DNA from: Actinoallomurus purpureus
GTDB lineage: Bacteria > Actinomycetota > Actinomycetes > Streptosporangiales > Streptosporangiaceae
Assembly: GCF_024055795.1 (NCBI RefSeq)
Contig: NZ_JAMXMY010000004.1
Location: 248,001 to 312,000, forward strand
DNA length: 64,000 nucleotides
Direction: 5' to 3'
The notes under the pieces were generated by a model. That model saw nothing but the letters and a program-made list of their open reading frames with translations. It was not told where the DNA came from and searched no databases. A program made the translations under genes and the position numbers. Shown here piece by piece: positions 59,244 through 64,000 of this stretch; position 1 is the stretch's first letter; each line of letters opens with the position of its first letter.

Positions 59244-60460
59244 GAATCAAGCCAGAACCGCTGGACTTCGCCGGCGGTGACAGTGATTCCGAGACGTTCG
59301 AGACTGGGACGTCCGGCGCGCAGCCAACCGACATAGGCCGCTTCGGTCTCATCCCACAACCGCCGTGGACCGTACTGTTCGACCTCGAAGTGTGCTGCGC
59401 CTGGTCTGTAATCGACGGCCGCCCACGATTCGGCGCGTAGGCCGCTTTCCAGAAGCCAGTGAACAATGAGACCTTCCGGATCGGGGGCCCAGCTCAGGAC
59501 ATCCACGTTCCGAAGGTGCGCGGACAGCCACACGCCGGCCGCTCCTCCGTTGACGGCGGCGATGGTCCGGGGGTCCAGCCGGGTCGTGGAGATCTCACCA
59601 TCGAGGTCGCTTTCCCAGGGCCACTCCGTCCGGACGATTCGCTGCGCGCGCATGCGCATGTACCAGGCCTCTTGGACGAACCGGCCGACGGCGGTGCCGT
59701 CGTCGATGACATCGAGACGGGTGATGAGGCCGGTCCCGAATTCGGCGGCCAGGGGAACCACGATGGTGCCGCCTGGCCGGGTTTGTGCGATCCATGCGCC
59801 GGGAACCGACCGGACCCCACAGGTGGCGTGGACTCGATCGAAAGGGGCGCCGTCCGACCACCCGCCCGCACCGTCGCCGACGACCAGGCGGGGGGACAAC
59901 CCGGCCCGATCGAGGTTGGCGGCGGCGATCCCGGCCAAGGTGGAGTCGACCTCGATCGATGTCACTTTGGCGTCGCCGAGTCGAGCGGCGAGCAGGCCCG
60001 CCGTCCATCCTGTGCCAGTACCGATCTCCAGCACCCGATGATGTGCGTGAAGGTCGAGAGCGTGTAGGCAGGCGAAGACGACGCTGGGCGCCGAACACGA
60101 GCAGGTGTACTCCGTCGTACGCTGAACGGCCTCCACGGTCAGTGGCGTGTCGCCGTCATTGATCTGCGTGACGATGGGTCTGTCGTCCGCCACTGCCGCC
60201 GCCCAGGCATGAGGATCGGCCCGCTTGTCGATCCATTGATCAGGGCTCGCCCAGGCGACCTCGGGAATGAAGAAGCGACGAGGCGCACGTTGCAATGCGG
60301 CCCGCCACTCATCATCGGGAGCAAAGGAAGCCAGCGCCTCGAAATCGTCCACACCGCGCGGACCTCCGTCATCCGGTCGAGGACCCCCCGGGCCGAGTGG
60401 TCCGGATGCGTCACGCCCGTCGGCTCGCATGTCCCGACGGTATCCCCGGACGGTGTTCAT
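59222..60460 (-). CDS. Protein-L-isoaspartate O-methyltransferase-like protein
   Basis: A 412-residue PCMT-family protein. The SAM motif VLEIGTGTGWTAGLLA and following acidic strand SIEVDSTLAGIAAANL are clear, with DRVHATCGV after them. It is about twice the length of housekeeping PCMT; the extra C-terminal 170 residues are found in relatives that modify lanthipeptides or act with WhiJ-type regulators. ATG 60460 overlaps the preceding gene by four bases. The tail is encoded by the 8-bp repeat. Confidence 0.82.
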   Translation of the reverse strand: MNTVRGYRRDMRADGRDASGPLGPGGPRPDDGGPRGVDDFEALASFAPDDEWRAALQRAPRRFFIPEVAWASPDQWIDKRADPHAWAAAVADDRPIVTQINDGDTPLTVEAVQRTTEYTCSCSAPSVVFACLHALDLHAHHRVLEIGTGTGWTAGLLAARLGDAKVTSIEVDSTLAGIAAANLDRAGLSPRLVVGDGAGGWSDGAPFDRVHATCGVRSVPGAWIAQTRPGGTIVVPLAAEFGTGLITRLDVIDDGTAVGRFVQEAWYMRMRAQRIVRTEWPWESDLDGEISTTRLDPRTIAAVNGGAAGVWLSAHLRNVDVLSWAPDPEGLIVHWLLESGLRAESWAAVDYRPGAAHFEVEQYGPRRLWDETEAAYVGWLRAGRPSLERLGITVTAGEVQRFWLDSPDHLIT

Positions 60461-61005
60461 CGACCCGGTCTTTCGTCAGCCGGCCTCGGCTCCGCGGCGA
60501 AGACGGCTCGGATGACCTTGCCGTCGTGACTTGGCAGAACGCTCAGATCGCAGAGTTCCTCGGCGATCCACAGGCCGAACCGTCCGCCGCTTCCAGGACG
60601 CCCCCGGGCCGGGAGGTCCCGGCATGCGTCAGCGACCTGAACGACGAGCGCGTTCTCGTACGTGACGGTCAGTGTGACCGGCGGCAAGGCGTGGACCAGC
60701 GCATTGGTGACGAGTTCGGAGACCACGAGCGTCACGTCGTCGAGCAGGTCGGTACGCCCCCACGCTCGCAGCGCGTTGCTCACTAGTCCCCGTGCGGTCC
60801 GTACGGCCTCCGGATCGCCGTCAAGCCGGCACCACCGACGGCGGACCTGAGCCGCCGTCGGCCCATTCGGCAGTAGAGAGGCCGGGATCGCCCGCCGTAC
60901 CGGGCGTTCAACGGTGGAGTCCGCTTGATGACGGCCTCGCGGGCGGCCTTGGGCGACGTCGAGTAGGACCTGACTCCAGTGCCGGAGCCGGACGGCTTTG
61001 AACAT
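60457..61005 (-). CDS. ATP-binding protein, anti-sigma/SpoIIAB-like (HATPase_c_2)
   Basis: A 182-residue protein. Residues about 75-165 hold a GHKL ATPase: N-box ELVTNALVHA, then VQVADACRDLP and GGRFGLWIAEELC. Proteins of this type act as anti-sigma kinases or regulators paired with WhiJ/DUF397. It overlaps the PCMT-like start (ATGA) and is divergent from an XRE/DUF5753 gene, as in AbaA-type clusters. Confidence 0.85.
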   Translation of the reverse strand: MFKAVRLRHWSQVLLDVAQGRPRGRHQADSTVERPVRRAIPASLLPNGPTAAQVRRRWCRLDGDPEAVRTARGLVSNALRAWGRTDLLDDVTLVVSELVTNALVHALPPVTLTVTYENALVVQVADACRDLPARGRPGSGGRFGLWIAEELCDLSVLPSHDGKVIRAVFAAEPRPADERPGR

Positions 61006-61042
61006 CGAACTCCCTCTCAGCAGGAGTGGTCGGCGGACCGGG

Positions 61043-61345
61043 TCAGCGAGCGCTCTCGCGCAGGACTGCAGCGATCCGGGCGGCGGCGAGGTCGAGGTTC
61101 TCTACGCATGCGATGCGTTCGCCCCAGCTCCACCAGAACCACCACAGTCCTGGCACGGTCGGGGCTGCGGTGATCTCCTCATTGAGGACGGGGGCGGCAG
61201 GGTTGATGACGCATATGTGCGGCCGACCGCTCTGCGAGAGGACGAGTTCTCCCTGCCATCCCATTGCGTCGATTCGGACGGCCAGGGCCTGGAGATAAGG
61301 CACCCCGCCGTCATGCGGCCTGTTCACCGTGTCGGTCCTGGTCAT
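61043..61345 (-). CDS. Small Trp-rich hypothetical protein (100 aa)
   Basis: A 100-residue protein: YLQALAVRIDAMGW, GRPHICVINPAA and GLWWFWWSWGERIACV, then a C-terminal helix DLAAARIAAVLRE. GGAGG lies upstream of ATG 61345. The Trp-rich segment resembles that of the 92-residue protein at 6453-6731. Both are encoded near an XRE-type regulator. It is the first gene of the leftward operon. Function unknown. Confidence 0.65.
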   Translation of the reverse strand: MTRTDTVNRPHDGGVPYLQALAVRIDAMGWQGELVLSQSGRPHICVINPAAPVLNEEITAAPTVPGLWWFWWSWGERIACVENLDLAAARIAAVLRESAR

Positions 61346-61485
61346 GGGCGTACCTCCGGTAATGCGCCGTTGCCGCGTTCAGGGACGGGGCGCGGCCGAC
61401 ACTTCATCGCCGAGGCGATGAGGACGAGCGCCCGACTGCCGGGATCGACTGAAACGATCACTGTTCGATCTCTACTGTTCGTGAT

Positions 61486-61516
61486 GAGTTGACTACACAA
61501 CGCTCAACTCTAGAGT
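61486..61516 (+). promoter_or_regulatory. Promoter with overlapping inverted repeat before the WhiJ-like gene
   Basis: TTGACT (61489-61494) and TAGAGT (61511-61516) with a 16-bp spacer form a good promoter. A 7-bp inverted repeat GAGTTGA / TCAACTC (61486-61492, 61504-61510) covers the -35 and spacer, which would let a bound repressor block transcription. Autoregulation by the XRE protein is likely but unproven. Confidence 0.6.
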
Positions 61517-61592
61517 GGAATTACAGATTGTCAATGGATTCTCACCTACAGTGGCGGCGGCCGCAGAGCTCGGCCAATTAAGGAGAAATGGG

Positions 61593-62474
61593 ATGAGTCA
61601 GCACGATGAGGACCTCGTCAGCGCCACCGTCCGTAGATGGCAGCTCACCGAGTCGCTCAAGCAGCTCCGGGAGCAGGCAGGGATGACGATCGAGCAGGCA
61701 GTCAACGAACTCAGTCGGCAGCACGCCCGCTGGTCCCGGCCGAAGCTCTCCCGCATCGAGAACCGCCATCAAGGGGTCAAGCCGCGTGACGTCGAACAGC
61801 TCCTCGATCTCTACAAGGTCGACGAAAAGACCCGGAAGCAGCTCCTCGACCTCGCCCAGACCGCCAACGAACGCGGGTGGTGGCTCACGTACCGCCGCGA
61901 CCTCCCCGAAGACTTTCACCCGCTTTTCACCTTGGAGATCGCCGCAACAGGCGTTCGCCAGTTCGAAACCCTTCTCATTCCTGGGCTGCTGCAGACTGGG
62001 GACTATGCCCGCGCAGTGGTCAGCGCGGTCACGCCGGACCTATCCGGGAACGAGATCGATCGCCGGGTTGCCGCTCGGCTGGCACGACAACAGATCTTGT
62101 CCAGGAACAACCCGCCGGAGCTGCACATCATCCTGGATCAGGGGATCCTTGAACGTCCTATCGGACAGCCCAAAACGATGCGGGGGCAGCTCCTCCGACT
62201 GGTCGAAGCCTCTGATACGCCGAACACCACGGTGCAGATCCTCACCAAAGACGTAGGTGCGACGGCCGGGTTGGAGGGCCCCTTCTCGATCCTCTCGCTG
62301 CCAGAACCGATTCCCGACGTTGGTTACACAGAAGGCGTCGGTGGGGCCGTGTACTTGGAAAGCGTCGAAGATGTCCGTCGCTGTACCCTCAGATTCGGCA
62401 TGTTGATCGATCAGGCCCTGCCTCCCAACAAGTCCGTGGACCTGATCGCTTCTGCAGCGGGCCGGCTCGGCTAG
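61593..62474 (+). CDS. WhiJ/Scr1-type XRE regulator with DUF5753
   Basis: A 293-residue regulator: XRE helix-turn-helix in the N-terminal 75 residues (TIEQAVNELSRQHARWSRPKLSRIEN) and a DUF5753 domain from about 105 (GVRQFETLLIPGLLQTGDYARAVVSA, DQGILERPIG). AAGGAG precedes ATG 61593. It lies beside a DUF397 gene and an ATP-binding protein, the trio found in WhiJ-like developmental or toxin-antitoxin-like modules of actinomycetes. Confidence 0.92.
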   Translation: MSQHDEDLVSATVRRWQLTESLKQLREQAGMTIEQAVNELSRQHARWSRPKLSRIENRHQGVKPRDVEQLLDLYKVDEKTRKQLLDLAQTANERGWWLTYRRDLPEDFHPLFTLEIAATGVRQFETLLIPGLLQTGDYARAVVSAVTPDLSGNEIDRRVAARLARQQILSRNNPPELHIILDQGILERPIGQPKTMRGQLLRLVEASDTPNTTVQILTKDVGATAGLEGPFSILSLPEPIPDVGYTEGVGGAVYLESVEDVRRCTLRFGMLIDQALPPNKSVDLIASAAGRLG

Positions 62475-62492
62475 TCATGGAGGGAGACGGGG

Positions 62493-62636
62493 ATGCCCAG
62501 CGCATCGCCCAAGCGTACGGAGTGGCGAAAGAGCAGCTACTCCGGAGGAGGGGGTACCGGCGGCGGGAACTGTGTCCAAGTCGCCACCGTTAGGCGTTCA
62601 GCGCCGACACGGCCGGCCCCAATGCCGTTAACTTAG
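62493..62636 (+). CDS. DUF397 protein, truncated (47 aa)
   Basis: ATG 62493 follows GGAGGGAGACGGGG and reads TEWRKSSYSGGGG then GNCVQVAT, the DUF397 N-terminal signature. The usual second half (VAVRDSKD..) is missing; VRRSAPTRPAPMPLT follows instead, ending at TAG. The 47 residues are shorter than the 60-70 of normal partners. It is 18 bp after the XRE gene. Function may be lost or reduced. Confidence 0.75.
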   Translation: MPSASPKRTEWRKSSYSGGGGTGGGNCVQVATVRRSAPTRPAPMPLT

Positions 62637-62741
62637 ATTGATCTTTCCGGTAGGAGCCAGAAGGCGATCTGGGTTCGGGTCGGGAGGGGTTTCTTGGCGG
62701 GGTCGCGTTGGCGGGGAAGCCGCATCATGCTTGCGTCCTTG

Positions 62742-62783
62742 CGTCGAGGGTTTTCGTTGTTCTGGCGACGAAAACCCTCGGCG
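62742..62783. repeat. Palindromic intergenic element, copy C (diverged)
   Basis: CGAGGGTTTTCGT / ACGAAAACCCTCG form a 13-bp perfect stem, extended by weaker pairs, around the loop TGTTCTGGCG. It matches the core GAGGGTTTTCGTNG..CTGG..CGACGAAAACCCTC of copies A and B but lacks their flanks. It lies 135 bp upstream of the second Ser/Thr kinase gene. Confidence 0.75.
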
Positions 62784-62917
62784 AAAACGGCGAGCGGTCT
62801 GGCTGACTGCCCGGAACGGGACGGTATGCCCAATCTGGTCGCCGGTCGGTAAAATCGCGGTGTTCCGCTTCCGGTGATCCGGCCGCATGTTCCGGGCGGA
62901 GCGGGAGGGCGGGGCCC

Positions 62918-64000
62918 ATGTCCGACGTTGACGCGTTGCGGCCGGAAGACCCGGCAACCATCGGACGGTTCACCCTGATCGGTCGGCTCGGTGAGGGCGG
63001 CCAAGGGGTCGTCTTCCTCGGGGAGGACACCGACGGCCGGCGCGCGGCGGTGAAGGTGCTGCGCGCGCAGCCGGACGACACCGCTCAGCTGGGCCGCTTC
63101 GTCAAGGAGGTCCAGACGGCGCGGAGGGTCGAGGCGTTCTGCACGGCCGAGATCATTGAGGCCGATCTCAACGGCACCCCGCCGTACGTCGCGAGCGAGT
63201 GCATTCCCGGGCCTTCTCTGCAGCAGTTGGTCGCCGAGGAGGGTCCACGCGTCGGGACGGCGCTGCACCGGCTGGCGGTGGCGACCGCGACGGCGCTCGT
63301 CGCCATTCACGAGGCGGGCGTCGTCCACCGGGATTTCAAGCCGAGCAACGTCATGATGGGCCCCGACGGGGCGCGGGTGATCGACTTCGGCATCGCGCGG
63401 GCGCTGGACGCGGCGGGCACCCTCTCGGGTCAGATCGTCGGCACGCCCGCCTACATGGCGCCGGAACAGATCGCAGGCGCGCGGGCCGACGCGCCGATGG
63501 ACGTCTTCGCGTGGGGCTGCGTGATCGTGTTCGCCGCGACCGGGCGGTCACCGTTCGGGCAGGACAGCGTGGTCCACGTGATGAGGCGCATCCTCCACGA
63601 GCCCCCGGACCTCGGGGACCTGGCGGAACCGCTGCGCGGAATCGTCATCGACTGCCTCGCGAAGGATCCGGCGGCCCGTCCGAGCGCGGACGAGGTCCTG
63701 CTCCGGCTCATCGGCCGCCGTACGCCGCGGACGCCCGCCGCGCCGAGCGTCGTCTCGGCTCCGTCGTGGCCGGTGGGCACACCGGCCCCGTACCCGCCGA
63801 GCCCCACGATGCCGCCGGATCGGCGACCACGGTCCCGGCGATCGGCGCTTGTGTACGGGATCCCGGCCGGTGCCGTCATCGTGGCGGCGGCCGTCGTCGT
63901 TCCGATCCTCGTGACCGCGTACCGGCACGGTCACGCGGCGGCCCGTACCCCCACGCCGTCGGCGTCCTCGTCGGCGCCCCTGCCGAGCGTGTTCCCGGTG
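62918..64000 (+). CDS. Ser/Thr protein kinase, 3' end outside window
   Basis: The 361 visible residues hold a complete PknB-type kinase domain (about 15-265): GEGGQGVVF, Lys46 in AAVKVL, HRDFKPSN, IDFGIA and GTPAYMAPE. A Pro-rich linker and a membrane segment (about 310-335, GIPAGAVIVAAAVVVPILV) follow, then an extracellular start. The catalytic loop has Phe in place of the usual Leu after HRD. GGGAGG precedes ATG 62918. Confidence 0.9.
   Translation, partial: MSDVDALRPEDPATIGRFTLIGRLGEGGQGVVFLGEDTDGRRAAVKVLRAQPDDTAQLGRFVKEVQTARRVEAFCTAEIIEADLNGTPPYVASECIPGPSLQQLVAEEGPRVGTALHRLAVATATALVAIHEAGVVHRDFKPSNVMMGPDGARVIDFGIARALDAAGTLSGQIVGTPAYMAPEQIAGARADAPMDVFAWGCVIVFAATGRSPFGQDSVVHVMRRILHEPPDLGDLAEPLRGIVIDCLAKDPAARPSADEVLLRLIGRRTPRTPAAPSVVSAPSWPVGTPAPYPPSPTMPPDRRPRSRRSALVYGIPAGAVIVAAAVVVPILVTAYRHGHAAARTPTPSASSSAPLPSVFPV

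Noticed and set aside
62633-63328. Minus-strand frame through palindromic element C and the kinase gene
   Set aside because: It is antisense to the Ser/Thr kinase, and its repeated EGFRR..ENPRR peptide comes from reading the palindrome. The same peptide appears on both strands at each copy, so it is not a real protein.
1-64000. tRNA, rRNA, CRISPR array, integrase or insertion sequence
   Set aside because: No cloverleaf, regularly spaced repeats with spacers, transposase or integrase motifs were recognised; the tandem arrays found have no unique spacers.

Overview
High-GC actinomycete DNA, probably from a filamentous Streptosporangiales/Thermomonosporaceae-like genome. The evidence is roughly 70% GC, a proteasome beta subunit, WhiJ/Scr1-type regulators with DUF397, an AfsR-type SARP regulator, many two-component/ABC exporter modules, GTG and TTG starts and several leaderless-looking promoters. 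The genus cannot be fixed from the sequence alone. No rRNA, tRNA, CRISPR array, transposase or phage genes were recognised.

Layout. 1-13.5 kb: a TetR fragment with twin operators facing a zinc alcohol dehydrogenase, a lone proteasome beta subunit without prcA or pup, a lipoprotein hydrolase, a GntR-controlled ABC exporter, three overlapping small genes beside an XRE regulator/flavoprotein pair, an AraC regulator divergent from an NmrA-like reductase, and a two-gene unit of an unknown protein plus an XRE-ImmA/IrrE protease. 13.5-41.8 kb: an island of ABC exporters and two-component systems. It holds a MacB-type exporter with a convergent response regulator/double histidine kinase, a drug-type ABC operon with a NarL-type system, a second MacB-type operon with a frameshifted ATPase and a deletion scar, a second convergent response regulator/double kinase pair, and a paralogue of the drug-type ABC operon now paired with an OmpR-type system. 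Hydrolases, a methyltransferase, a PhzF protein and gene remnants lie between them. 41.8-55.8 kb: a SARP-regulated FAD monooxygenase, a YbdK ligase, a Tat esterase, a RibA-RibD/dehydrogenase/pterin-synthase-like/glycosyltransferase cluster, a zinc sensor with its CDF exporter, an aryl-alcohol dehydrogenase and a membrane protein. 55.8-64 kb: an MFS gene with a nonsense codon, two Ser/Thr kinases (the second cut by the window edge), a 41-residue zinc-finger microprotein, an isoaspartyl methyltransferase-like operon with an ATP-binding regulator, and a WhiJ-like XRE gene with a shortened DUF397 partner.

The most unusual signals are: (i) a family of about 50-bp palindromes at three intergenic sites, with paired base changes in the arms; (ii) two histidine kinases that each carry an inactivated kinase module in front of an active one, both arranged tail-to-tail with their regulators; (iii) a 69-bp unit carrying its own Shine-Dalgarno sequence and start codon, repeated three times between two permease genes and present once in the paralogous operon; and (iv) several fresh decay events (frameshift, nonsense codon, deletion fusion, truncated genes).
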